DNA of 64,000 nucleotides from assembly GCA_965223165.1 (NCBI GenBank), contig CBDCVQ010000016.1, positions 248,001-312,000 on the forward strand. The letters are read 5' to 3'. The DNA is from JABDMH01 sp965223165 (GTDB lineage: Bacteria; Bacteroidota; Bacteroidia; Chitinophagales; Saprospiraceae). The translations under genes and the position numbers were made by a program. Below the pieces are notes generated by a model, which worked only from the letters and a program-made list of their open reading frames with translations, had not been told where the DNA came from and made no database searches. Positions 7,987 through 16,583 of the stretch are shown one piece after another; the stretch's first letter is position 1, and every line of letters begins with the position of its first letter.

Positions 7987-10900
7987 GATATCGATCTGCC
8001 TAGCCATTTTGGCATGCTGCGCAGTGCTCTTGCCACAGAGTCTGCGGGCGCAGTGCGTCGAGGATCATAGTGTGGCCTTTGTCGGCGGTGGTCCCGATAC
8101 GATGGTTATCTGCGAGTTTCTGGACAAGAAAGTGGGCGTCGAGATTGGCGCACCCGGACTGTACCAATTTGTACTGACAGATGAGAATGGGGTCATTGTG
8201 GATCACCAAGGTGCCTCTTGGATCGTCCTGTCTGAGATTGAGACGCAGCCGCTACGGATCTATGGTGTCTCGTGGTGGGGCTTTTGGAATGAAGAAATTA
8301 TCGGCCAGAACATCAATGATGCCGAGTTTGCCTCGATTTGTTACACGCTGTCGCAGAACTACATTGTAGTGATCCCTAAGGTGGTCCCGGGCTTTAGTCT
8401 GGAGGTGGACACCATTTGTGCCGACGTGGTCGATATCCAGATCACGGCGAAGGAGCCCGAAGGGGATGACACCAACATCTACGCCTATAGAGTTACTTCG
8501 GACAAGGGATTGGATATTGTGCTGGAAGGCAAGCATCCCAGCTTTCAACTCAATGGAAGTCAAGAAATCACCATTACGCAGACAATTATAGTAGACGAAG
8601 AGTGCACCACCACAAACTCGCAGACGATTGATCTGGATCTGGAGGACACGGGTATCGATGCAAATGATACGCTCACCATATGCGCTGGCAGTTCGGTATT
8701 TCTTAATCCGGGCTTTAACCCTCTCTACACCTATACGTGGGACCCAACGACCTACCTGACGTACCCCAATGACCCTAACCCGCTCGCGGAGCCAACAGAA
8801 TCGATCACTTATACCGCTACGGTCTTTGATCCCGTGCGAAATTGTACGATTGAGGAGTCTATTCATGTGATCGTGGTCCCCAATTCGTCGGTCAAGGCCG
8901 ATTTCCGGGTGGAAAAGGATTGCGGATCGTTGACCATACGCTTCATCAATACGAGCATGGGGGGAGATTCCTTTGTGTGGACATTCGGTGATCCGGACAA
9001 TCCCGACTTTATCTCAGCCGAGCGAGATCCAACGTATACCTATCCTTCCGGTGGCACTTATGATGTAGTACTAACCATCCCTGGCGATGAGTGTAATGCC
9101 ATTCGATCGAAGAGACTTGCTGTGACCGGAGAAGACTTTGTTGACGACTTTGTCACGGAACTGGAGAGCTGTGGACCCAGTCTGGTTGACCTTAATACAG
9201 GATTAAATCCATTATACATTTATCGATGGGAAGACCATCCGAAGATATCGGATCCGACGGTCGCAATTCCTGAGGTATTCCTAGATGCAGACGCCTCTTT
9301 TCGCGTCACAGTGACGGATCCCTTGAATGAGACCTGCGTGATTGACGGTACGGTTAATGTGACCATCGGCGATCAGCTGGTGGTGGAGATCGAAGATACT
9401 ATATACATCTGCGAGCCCGGTTCGGTGGAGCTGAATCCAGATGGTGACGAAAGCCTCATTTATGATTGGACACCTGCCGAGCTGCTAGACGATCCCACGA
9501 GTGCCAATCCAACGGCTACGGTTGATGAGGAGGTGCGATTTGTAGTGAAAGTGACGGATCCGACCGACGCATCCTGCATGGTGAGACTGCCGGTACATGT
9601 ACTATTTGGTCTAGATGATGGTGGCTTTGAGGATGGGGATACCTTGATTATTTGCGATAGCAGCAGCTTCTTCATCAATCCTGGAGCTAATCCTGACCTG
9701 GTGTACGTCTGGTCGCCCGCCGAGGGTCTGGATGATCCAATCTTGCCAAATCCTATTGCTTCGCCGACAGAAAGTATCACCTATACCGTTACCGTCAGCG
9801 ATTCTAGCGGTATGTGTAGCATCATGAAGTCAATCCATGTGGAGATTGTACCGTCTGACGTGACCGTCGACTTTAGCATCTCCAAGGAATGTAATTCGCT
9901 TACCCTCCAATTTATCAACGAGAGTGTGGGAGCTAGCACCTTCGCCTGGACTTTTGGGGATCCAGCATTTCCAGATTCAGTTTCCACAGAGGTGAGTCCG
10001 ACATTCACCTATAGTAAGGCCGGAACCTTTGAGGTTGAATTGCGATCGGGCGACGATCCCAACTGCACGGCAATACGTGCCCGACGGGTGACGATCACAG
10101 GAGATGACTTCGATGACTTTAGTGATACCATACGCACCTGTGACCCACGGCGAGTACCGCTTAACCCAGATCGAAATCCCAATTATATTTATGCTTGGCA
10201 GGCGGATCCGGCCATCGCTGATACCACCGAAGCTAATCCGATTGTTAGCCTTTCGGAGGATCGCACCTTCTTTGTCACCGTGACGGATCCGCTAAATGAT
10301 ACCTGCACGATCAGCGGAGAAGTTATCGTGATTGCCGATGACCGGCTGGTGGATAGTTTGCCCGATTCGTTGATCCGATGTATGCCCGGTGCGTACGAGC
10401 TCAACCCCGCCGGAAAGTCTGAGTTTTCCTATAGGTGGGAGCCAGCCGACCTGCTAGACGATCCGACCAGTCCAAATCCTACGGCAACGGTGGATGCCAC
10501 CACGGTCTTTACGGTGACTATTGAAGATCCCTCAGATGCGACCTGCGCAGTGGACACGGAGGTTAAGGTGGTTATTGCCATGGAGGACGAAGTGGATTTG
10601 ATCACTTCCGATCCGGTGGACATGGCCTGTCTGGGAGATACGGTCACGGTGACCGCCAAGGCCGATCTGGTGGATTCACTGACTTGGTGTGACCCAAGCG
10701 GTGACGTGATAGGGACGGGGCCTGAGTTGACATTTCCATTGATTGAGGGAGGCACATACACGGTTAAGGGTGAAGTCGACGGCTGTACTTTTGTGGATAG
10801 TGTATTCCTGGGCTTGCGTAGGATTTCTTTCACCGTCAATCCGGATCGACCCGTCTGCGCGGGTGATCCTGCAGAAATTACCGTGACCAACGATTCGGAC

Positions 10901-11593
10901 TTTTTGATCGATTCGGTCATCTGGATGCCCGAGGATGACATCGCCTTGGGTCAAGGTAGTGAGACAGTGGTAGTGAGGCCCGACGTAACCACGGTATACA
11001 CTGCTATGGTCATTTTTGAGGACGGATGTGTCGTCACCGATTCTGTGACCGTGGCGGTGAGCGACATCGATGATAGATTTATGGCTACCGCTGACCCGGA
11101 TACGATCTTCTTTGGCGAGACTACCACACTAACGGCTACACCGGAGGAGGGGGCAATGTATGAGTGGACGCCCACGGACGACCTCCAGACGCCTAATCAA
11201 AATTCTACCGTGGCAGTGCCGCCGGAGACCACGACCTACAATGTCAAGATCACGGATGCCAATGGATGTATGACGCAACAGTCAGTCCAGGTGGTGGTGA
11301 TCGTGGTCATGTGCGAGCCGCCCTATATCTTTCTGCCCAATGCATTTAGCCCCAATGCTGATCAGGTCAACGACGTACTATTCCTTGAAGGCCAGTACAT
11401 TGACAATATGGACCTATTCATCTACGATCGTTGGGGGCAATTGGTCTTTGAGTCCCACAATCCCGAGGATGGATGGGATGGAACATTCCGGGGCAAGGAG
11501 CTCAGTCCGGACGTGTTTGGGTATCATCTGCGGGTGCAGTGCATTGGCGGTGATCAGCACATCGAAAAAGGCAACATAACCCTACTCAAGTAG
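7976..11593 (+). CDS. Large PKD-repeat surface protein, T9SS type B sorting domain
   Basis: Secreted adhesin-like protein of 1205 residues. Signal peptide 1-25, a long array of Ig/PKD-like domains (FVWTFGDPDNPD and FAWTFGDPAFPD are PKD cores), and a C-terminal gliding-motility/type B sorting domain starting near YIFLPNAFSPNADQVNDV, with YDRWGQLVF and GWDGTFRGK. Residues about 229-550 and 554-880 form two copies of one 325-residue block. Likely exported by the T9SS with the SprF-like protein two genes upstream. Its last 12 bases overlap the convergent HAD gene. Ligand unknown. Confidence 0.88.
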   Translation: MMNRISICLAILACCAVLLPQSLRAQCVEDHSVAFVGGGPDTMVICEFLDKKVGVEIGAPGLYQFVLTDENGVIVDHQGASWIVLSEIETQPLRIYGVSWWGFWNEEIIGQNINDAEFASICYTLSQNYIVVIPKVVPGFSLEVDTICADVVDIQITAKEPEGDDTNIYAYRVTSDKGLDIVLEGKHPSFQLNGSQEITITQTIIVDEECTTTNSQTIDLDLEDTGIDANDTLTICAGSSVFLNPGFNPLYTYTWDPTTYLTYPNDPNPLAEPTESITYTATVFDPVRNCTIEESIHVIVVPNSSVKADFRVEKDCGSLTIRFINTSMGGDSFVWTFGDPDNPDFISAERDPTYTYPSGGTYDVVLTIPGDECNAIRSKRLAVTGEDFVDDFVTELESCGPSLVDLNTGLNPLYIYRWEDHPKISDPTVAIPEVFLDADASFRVTVTDPLNETCVIDGTVNVTIGDQLVVEIEDTIYICEPGSVELNPDGDESLIYDWTPAELLDDPTSANPTATVDEEVRFVVKVTDPTDASCMVRLPVHVLFGLDDGGFEDGDTLIICDSSSFFINPGANPDLVYVWSPAEGLDDPILPNPIASPTESITYTVTVSDSSGMCSIMKSIHVEIVPSDVTVDFSISKECNSLTLQFINESVGASTFAWTFGDPAFPDSVSTEVSPTFTYSKAGTFEVELRSGDDPNCTAIRARRVTITGDDFDDFSDTIRTCDPRRVPLNPDRNPNYIYAWQADPAIADTTEANPIVSLSEDRTFFVTVTDPLNDTCTISGEVIVIADDRLVDSLPDSLIRCMPGAYELNPAGKSEFSYRWEPADLLDDPTSPNPTATVDATTVFTVTIEDPSDATCAVDTEVKVVIAMEDEVDLITSDPVDMACLGDTVTVTAKADLVDSLTWCDPSGDVIGTGPELTFPLIEGGTYTVKGEVDGCTFVDSVFLGLRRISFTVNPDRPVCAGDPAEITVTNDSDFLIDSVIWMPEDDIALGQGSETVVVRPDVTTVYTAMVIFEDGCVVTDSVTVAVSDIDDRFMATADPDTIFFGETTTLTATPEEGAMYEWTPTDDLQTPNQNSTVAVPPETTTYNVKITDANGCMTQQSVQVVVIVVMCEPPYIFLPNAFSPNADQVNDVLFLEGQYIDNMDLFIYDRWGQLVFESHNPEDGWDGTFRGKELSPDVFGYHLRVQCIGGDQHIEKGNITLLK

Positions 11594-12238
11594 ATCGAGA
11601 CACGCTTGTGGAAGTTGTGCCATGTCTTCTATGGTATACACGCCCTCCTGATCCGGTTTGTAGTGACCATGGGCAGGTACATAAGCGATGACCTTCATCT
11701 GAGCCTTGATGGCAGCTTCTATGCCAGCATCACTGTCTTCAATCACTATGCACCTCTCCGGCGCAAATCCCTGGTCCGCAGCTGCATGAAGAAACAAGTC
11801 AGGCTTGGGCTTCCAGAGCTGGATATCATGTGCGCTGTAGATTCTTCGTTCGCCGAAGAAATGGACAAGTCCGGTAGTGGCCAGGTTGGCCAACATAATC
11901 TCACGGGGGCCATTCGATGCGACGCATTTGGGGCCCACCAATCGCTCGAGCACGGCAGTCACCCCATCGATCGGTTGCAGCTGCTGGGCGAATGCCGGTT
12001 TTTGACGTTCTCGGTACACGGATACGAAGTCGTCGGGAAAGACCTGTCCATAGGTCTCACTGACGTACTCCATGCACTTTCGCAGAGAGGTGCCTGGAAA
12101 GTGCCTCCAGGCTTCTTCCGCAGTGAGTGGAGCACCGAGCTCCCGCACTAAGTCTATAAACACTTGATTGGCTATCCCTTCGCTATCGACCAGGGTGCCG
12201 TCACAATCAAAAATCAGTAGGATGTCTTCGGCCAACAT
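11582..12238 (-). CDS. HAD-superfamily phosphatase, beta-phosphoglucomutase-like
   Basis: Cytoplasmic phosphohydrolase or phosphomutase of HAD subfamily I. Starting at the ATG at 12238, the protein opens with LLIFDCDGTLVDSEG (nucleophile Asp11, acid Asp13), has a helical cap with LRKCMEYV, motif II in CVASNG, a conserved Lys in WKPKPDLF, and ends with IEDSDAGIEAA. The longer frame to 12301 adds 21 residues before the domain and crosses a hairpin, so the shorter start is preferred. Substrate not determinable. Converges with and overlaps the surface-protein gene by 12 bases. Confidence 0.85.
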   Translation of the reverse strand: MLAEDILLIFDCDGTLVDSEGIANQVFIDLVRELGAPLTAEEAWRHFPGTSLRKCMEYVSETYGQVFPDDFVSVYRERQKPAFAQQLQPIDGVTAVLERLVGPKCVASNGPREIMLANLATTGLVHFFGERRIYSAHDIQLWKPKPDLFLHAAADQGFAPERCIVIEDSDAGIEAAIKAQMKVIAYVPAHGHYKPDQEGVYTIEDMAQLPQACLDLLE

Positions 12239-12282
12239 GTAGGCTAGTTTCTGTCTTCTATGTTCTTGCCCAATTATTCGGA

Positions 12283-12312
12283 GATCACCTTGTGGTCTCA
12301 ATCAAGGTGATC
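12283..12312. repeat. Perfect 10-bp inverted repeat between ybbR and HAD genes
   Basis: GATCACCTTG (12283-12292) and CAAGGTGATC (12303-12312) flank a 10-base loop. It sits after the ybbR stop (12395) and 44 bases before the HAD start, both genes reading on the minus strand. No T-tract follows, so it may be a protein site, an RNA-processing hairpin or a weak terminator. Confidence 0.45.
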
Positions 12313-12394
12313 ACCCAGGCATGGCCAGACTTTCGACGAGGCCCTGCAACGCGGAGCAAGGGCAAAAATGGCCAAAATAAACGGAATGTGTTTG

Positions 12395-13345
12395 CTAGGG
12401 GTTGATCAGGAAATATTCGACTCGTTTGGGAGAGTATTCAAGCATCGATGCGTGCGCCGGCCACCTGACCAAATGGACATCATAGACCTTCGAGGAGCGG
12501 TCCCCTTGCGGATGTGCAACTAGGGTGAAGTCTTGTTCGGTGACGGCATCAAATTTGCTAAGCCCCACTAGGCACTTGACCAGCGCCTCGTCCGGGAAAA
12601 TCTGAATGCGTTGCGCCAGCGAGTCGACTACGTTGATCGGTACGAACAGCTCCTTCTCGGTAAGCTCTTCAATCTCGATGGTGACTGCCACGTCCTGCTC
12701 AGAGGTATAGACCCCTGGCATGATCTCGGTGTCACGAAGGGGAATGATCGTATGAAATGTCTGACTCAGCGGACCAGATAGCTCAAGTGATATGGGCCAT
12801 TCGCGAAAGTTGGCTAGGAGAAACTCGGGGCCATACACGGTGATGGAATCCGGAATGATCTGTACCTCACCTTTGAGGGCGTGAAACGCTGCCAGCGGAA
12901 TCTGCAGCGGCAGGGAGACCGGTACGACCCTGGAATGTTTTTCGACCAGCTCTAAGGCTACCTGCTCCGGATCGACCGACAGGATCTCTACCTGATCGTT
13001 GACAGCCTCCTTGAGCGCATTGGACAGCAGGATCCTGCTGGAGAACTCATGCTGCTGATAAGGGCCGGCCTCAATTTCCACCGTATCATTATCTTGTGAC
13101 AGGGCCAATCTCAATAGGGCCCAGCCGGTACTTCTCAACTCCGCGTTCACATCTTTGACCGCCGAACCGGACAGCGTAAGGTGTGCTGGGATGTTGTACG
13201 ATACCGGATAAGTCAGATTATGAGAGTACTCCTTGCTCATCTTGGTCAAAAACCAGGCGATCAACGAGATAACCAGGCAAATGGTGATGCTAGCCCGATC
13301 AGTCCGAAAAAAGGACTTGCCTTTGCTGGGCTGCGGAGTCTGCAT
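12395..13345 (-). CDS. YbbR-like domain protein
   Basis: Membrane-anchored extracytoplasmic protein: one N-terminal transmembrane helix about residues 18-36 (SITICLVISLIAWFLTKM), then a beta-rich region with YbbR-like repeats (for example VPVSLPLQIP, IPDSITVYGPEFLL). In Firmicutes YbbR/CdaR regulates the diadenylate cyclase CdaA. Whether that holds here cannot be told. Its ATG overlaps the yajC stop (TGATG), so the pair is translationally coupled, an arrangement I recognise from other Bacteroidota. Confidence 0.75.
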   Translation of the reverse strand: MQTPQPSKGKSFFRTDRASITICLVISLIAWFLTKMSKEYSHNLTYPVSYNIPAHLTLSGSAVKDVNAELRSTGWALLRLALSQDNDTVEIEAGPYQQHEFSSRILLSNALKEAVNDQVEILSVDPEQVALELVEKHSRVVPVSLPLQIPLAAFHALKGEVQIIPDSITVYGPEFLLANFREWPISLELSGPLSQTFHTIIPLRDTEIMPGVYTSEQDVAVTIEIEELTEKELFVPINVVDSLAQRIQIFPDEALVKCLVGLSKFDAVTEQDFTLVAHPQGDRSSKVYDVHLVRWPAHASMLEYSPKRVEYFLINP

Positions 13346-13638
13346 CAGCTAGACAGCGAGTCGGTCATCTCCTTGGAAATGGAGCTTCTCGTCACGCGGA
13401 TAAACGTCTTTTGATCGATTTGCAGGGTCACCGTATTGTCTTCAATCTTGTTGATCTTTCCGATGATACCACTGGCTGTCACTACCTCATCACCCTTGCT
13501 TATGTCCTGCATGAATTGGTTTTGTGCCTTCTGCTTCTTCTGCTGCGGCCGCATGAAGAAGAAATAGAATACGACAACAATACCGACGAGCGGAAGAAAA
13601 CTTATGAAAGGGTTCTGCTGTGCTTGAAGTAAGATCAT
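13345..13638 (-). CDS. yajC: Sec translocon accessory subunit YajC
   Basis: Small inner-membrane partner of SecDF-YidC in protein export. It is 97 residues: a membrane helix (SFLPLVGIVVVFYFFFMRPQ) followed directly by the YajC signature MRPQQKKQK and the KGDEVVTASGIIGKI beta core. The length is typical. First gene of the yajC-ybbR pair. Its upstream region holds a perfect hairpin and the Repeat A/foldback-element insertion, so its promoter must lie close to 13640-13850. Confidence 0.93.
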   Translation of the reverse strand: MILLQAQQNPFISFLPLVGIVVVFYFFFMRPQQKKQKAQNQFMQDISKGDEVVTASGIIGKINKIEDNTVTLQIDQKTFIRVTRSSISKEMTDSLSS

Positions 13639-13835
13639 TGATGCACTCTAAATTAGTCACGCCAAAAATAAGACTATTTACGGTTCCGATGGGCGATTCC
13701 AAGTATACGCAGGGCAATCGGACTATGGTATCCTGCACTTATCAATCAACGGCAAAAGAATTGCTGGCGAGATGTCCTTTTTACTACTTGAACACATTTA
13801 GGACGACTCCTACACGGCATAACCCTGCTAGATGG

Positions 13836-13857
13836 TGTCAGGCGAGGATGCCTGACA
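13836..13857. repeat. Hairpin at the edge of Repeat A copy 2
   Basis: TGTCAGGC (13836-13843) and GCCTGACA (13850-13857) form a perfect 8-bp stem with a 6-base loop. The right arm overlaps the first bases of Repeat A copy 2. Copy 1 has no such hairpin, so it belongs to the flank. Confidence 0.5.
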
Positions 13858-14168
13858 CGGCCAGGTTCTGTTATTGAGTTATTCCAAAGGGGCAACTAGT
13901 AGAGTTTCGCATTAGATATGTTGAATAATTCTAATAGGATTTTGTTCGCAGACGAGGCGCGAAACATAGACATAGCCGTAGCTATGGCGAGGCTTTGCAA
14001 CGAAGTATGCGGACAAAAGACATTAGAATTAGCTACAAGATTTAATGCGAAACTCTACTAGCCTCCAAGGCCACGCAGCCCAGATCAGGCCGCTTTTCGC
14101 TGAGACGCCAAACCCCATCGCTAGCTCGCTGTCACCCTGAAGCCTTGATAATGCGATTGCCCTGCCAT
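13854..14168. repeat. Repeat A, copy 2, split by a foldback element
   Basis: Same sequence as 723-876 but interrupted after CTAG by the 158-bp element at 13900-14057. The left part is 13854-13899 and the right part 14058-14168. Point differences between copies (for example CCCAGG versus CCAAGG just after the target) show they have diverged. It lies between the divergent yajC and aroK genes and is not coding. Confidence 0.75.
13900..14057. mobile_element. Foldback MITE-like element, copy 1 (158 bp)
   Basis: Terminal inverted repeats TAGAGTTTCGCATTA (left) and the exact complement at the right end, flanked by a direct CTAG duplication (13896-13899 and 14058-14061). The inverted similarity continues inward through TTCTAAT and TTTGTCCGCA-like blocks for about 55 bases, so the whole element can fold back. 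No open frame. Compared with copies 2 and 3 it lacks about 60 central bases, replaced by a short GAAACATAGACATAGCC segment. CTAG agrees with the YTAR target duplications of the IS5 subgroup (family knowledge). Confidence 0.85.
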
Positions 14169-14305
14169 ACCCAGCCCATGACCATTTCCATATGACTGCA
14201 TGCAAGACCCTGCTTGGATGATACGCCAGTGAGTGTATGCCTACAATTCCCTTAGGGCACCATTCGCACAAAATTTGCATTTCTTTGTACAAGCTCGCTA
14301 GGCAA

Positions 14306-14869
14306 ATGGCAGAACGCATTTTCTTGATTGGATTTATGGGTATAGGCAAGAGCACCTTGGGCCGAGGTTTGGCCCGAGCTCTGGAAATGCCGTTTATTGA
14401 TGTCGATGAGGTGATCGAAGAACAGGCGGGCATGCCTATTCGGGATATTTTTGACTTGTGCGGAGAAGCCTACTTCCGACGTCTGGAGCATGACGCCTTG
14501 CATGAGATCATCCAGGATTTTCCGACGGTGGTGGTGGCCTCAGGCGGGGGACTGCCCTGCCAGGGAGACAATATGGAGGTGATGAATGCACAGGGACTTA
14601 CCGTCTATCTTCAAGCCGATGCCAAGGCATTGACCAAGCGACTGTATGCCTCCAGAGCCACAAGACCCATGATTGCAGCGATTGCCTCGGACAACCTCCA
14701 GGCACACATCGAAAACTTGTTGTCTGCCCGACGATCCTACTACGAGCTGGCTCGACTCACGCTTCCGATACCACTAACTGGCAGTAAGCAGAGTAATATC
14801 TCCCTGCTCGTCTCGGCAGTCGAGAATGCGCTAAAGGGCCGGCACGGTATGACTGGCGAGGAGCTTTGA
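14306..14869 (+). CDS. aroK: Shikimate kinase
   Basis: Phosphorylates shikimate in the chorismate pathway. From the ATG at 14306 the protein reads MAERIFLIGF and has the P-loop GFMGIGKST (9-17), DVDEVIE for shikimate binding, the FRRLEHDAL segment, the glycine loop ASGGGLPC and a lid with SRATRP. At 187 residues it is of normal size; the frame upstream to 14237 adds 23 residues before the domain and is not preferred. The last 39 bases overlap the convergent subtilase gene. Chorismate is also the substrate of MqnA encoded later. Confidence 0.92.
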   Translation: MAERIFLIGFMGIGKSTLGRGLARALEMPFIDVDEVIEEQAGMPIRDIFDLCGEAYFRRLEHDALHEIIQDFPTVVVASGGGLPCQGDNMEVMNAQGLTVYLQADAKALTKRLYASRATRPMIAAIASDNLQAHIENLLSARRSYYELARLTLPIPLTGSKQSNISLLVSAVENALKGRHGMTGEEL

Positions 14870-16366
14870 GAGTGCCGCGGCTGGCTGGACAACTGCCCCG
14901 GTTGCTCTAGTATTCTTGGAATCTTTTCCGGTCTCCCATACCAGTTGATAAAACTCCTCGGTGCTCAAATCTGGCTGAAAGCCTTTCATGAGCGCCGCGA
15001 CGCTGGCTACAAAGGGAGCAGCCATTGAGGTGCCATTGAGGGCGGCATAAGTGTTCTTAGGTGTGGTGGAGTAAATATCCACGCCGGGAGCAGCTAAGCC
15101 CCATTGTATATTTTGTACATGATTGGAAAAAGGGGCCCTGGCCAGGTTTCGATCGATGGCACTCACCGCGATCATTCCCTGGCTGTTGGCCGGGGAATAC
15201 TTGGTGGCATCCATGTTGGCATTACCTGCCGCCGCGATCACGATGGCGCCTTTGTCCCGACAATATTTGACCGCCTTGTTGTAAGCAGTCTGCTTCTTGT
15301 CGTTACTGCGGCTCCCCAATGACATGGAGATGACGTCCGCTCCTTGGTCGGCGGCATAGATCATGCCCTTGATAATGCTGGTTTGGCTGCCAAAGCCCAT
15401 ATCTGAAAGCACCTTGACACTGGTGACACGTAGCTGATCTTGACCGGGGACCAAGGAAGCAATGCCAATTCGATTGTTGCTGACGGCTGCTGCAATACCA
15501 GCGACATGGGTACCGTGTCCTCGCACATCCTGGTCATGTGATGGGTTAAGGCTTTGATAATTGGCTGTCAAGTCCTCATGTGCCGCATCCACCCCGGTGT
15601 CGAGGATGGCGAGGAGGGGTACTTTTTGCCGCATCGCCTCGGCTTCTGTGAGCAAGCTGTGTAGGCCGGAAATGTCTAAGGCATCGATGGCCCATTGCTT
15701 GCCGACGTCGGGATCATTGAATCCTGATGCCGGAGGATTACTTCTAGTGGGGGTACTCTCCATGGGTACCACAGAAACTACCTCATTTTCTTCCAGATGA
15801 TCGATGAGATCACTGTCACGTAATAGAGCGGCTACCGCTCGGATGGTCTTAGGGTCGTCGGATGGTATGTCGATCGTATAATAGTCGTCTAGATCGGTCA
15901 TTTGGCCATCCTCCGGGTGGAAAGCACGATCTATGGCAACTTTGTATTTCGCCAATGCAGTAGCAAGCTCGGAGACGTCCACGTCGCCTAGCTCAATCAG
16001 CAACTCCCCATCTGCTGCCAAGGGTAGGGCTTCAGCTTGAAAGGTGCTCTTGAGGATCGGCAGGTAAGCTGTCTTCACCATCAGGGCAATACCCAAGAAC
16101 AAGGCAATGCCCACGATCTTGTTCGATCGTGCACGATGCATGATCGCTCCGCCAATGGCCATCGTGATCAAGTCACGAAAGACGATCAAGAGCTTAATGG
16201 GCGTGCTCGCTTCGGCCAGGAAGATGGATAGACCCCAGCAGGCCAGACCGGCAAATAGCAGTGTGCGAAAGAGTCCATTGACTTGCCTTCGCCCCGGAAA
16301 CAGACTCCATCCGAGTAGACCGATGAGGGCTAGTAGGTAGGTGTAGGGATAAAGTAATTCGACCAT
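14831..16366 (-). CDS. Membrane-anchored S8 (subtilisin) protease
   Basis: Four predicted membrane helices occupy residues about 5-25, 33-52, 58-76 and 83-101, followed by a linker/propeptide-like region and a subtilase domain (about 220-505). The catalytic triad is visible: Asp256 in AILDTGVD, His284 in GHGTHVAG, Ser447 in NGTSMAAP; oxyanion Asn382 is in AAAGN. Most subtilases carry a signal peptide; a polytopic membrane N-terminus is less common. The gene ends inside aroK by 39 bases on the opposite strand. Substrate unknown. Confidence 0.88.
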   Translation of the reverse strand: MVELLYPYTYLLALIGLLGWSLFPGRRQVNGLFRTLLFAGLACWGLSIFLAEASTPIKLLIVFRDLITMAIGGAIMHRARSNKIVGIALFLGIALMVKTAYLPILKSTFQAEALPLAADGELLIELGDVDVSELATALAKYKVAIDRAFHPEDGQMTDLDDYYTIDIPSDDPKTIRAVAALLRDSDLIDHLEENEVVSVVPMESTPTRSNPPASGFNDPDVGKQWAIDALDISGLHSLLTEAEAMRQKVPLLAILDTGVDAAHEDLTANYQSLNPSHDQDVRGHGTHVAGIAAAVSNNRIGIASLVPGQDQLRVTSVKVLSDMGFGSQTSIIKGMIYAADQGADVISMSLGSRSNDKKQTAYNKAVKYCRDKGAIVIAAAGNANMDATKYSPANSQGMIAVSAIDRNLARAPFSNHVQNIQWGLAAPGVDIYSTTPKNTYAALNGTSMAAPFVASVAALMKGFQPDLSTEEFYQLVWETGKDSKNTRATGAVVQPAAALSKLLASHTVPAL

Positions 16367-16558
16367 AGATAATGATGTCTCTTGACGGACTAAGGTATAT
16401 GCTAATCCCGTCTCACCCTATGATAACGGATAAATCTCGCAAATAATTCGATGTCGGACGGTTTGGCGGTCCCTCGTAAACTATACCACCCCTCATTTGT
16501 TTGAGATCAGTCATGTCGTGGTATGATCGCGATTGGAATGCCATCTTTCAATAATTTT

Positions 16559-16566
16559 TATTTTTG
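16559..16566 (+). promoter_or_regulatory. Candidate -7 box for trxB
   Basis: TATTTTTG fits the Bacteroidota TAnnTTTG element and lies 17 bases before the chosen trxB ATG. A TTG at 16533-16535 could serve as the -33 element, with 23 bases between. Assigned by eye only. Confidence 0.35.
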
Positions 16567-16583
16567 AGCCTTAAATTTTGAGC

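Noticed and set aside
8252..8866. 204-codon minus-strand frame inside the large surface-protein gene
   Set aside because: Lies wholly opposite a gene with clear signal peptide, PKD motifs and sorting domain; no domain of its own.
10429..10941. 170-codon Ser/Thr-rich minus-strand frame
   Set aside because: Mirror of the Asp/Thr/Val-rich repeats of the surface protein; composition is a shadow effect.
13490..13877. Small frames across the yajC upstream region and Repeat A
   Set aside because: They run through yajC on the other frame or through repeats and have no domain features.
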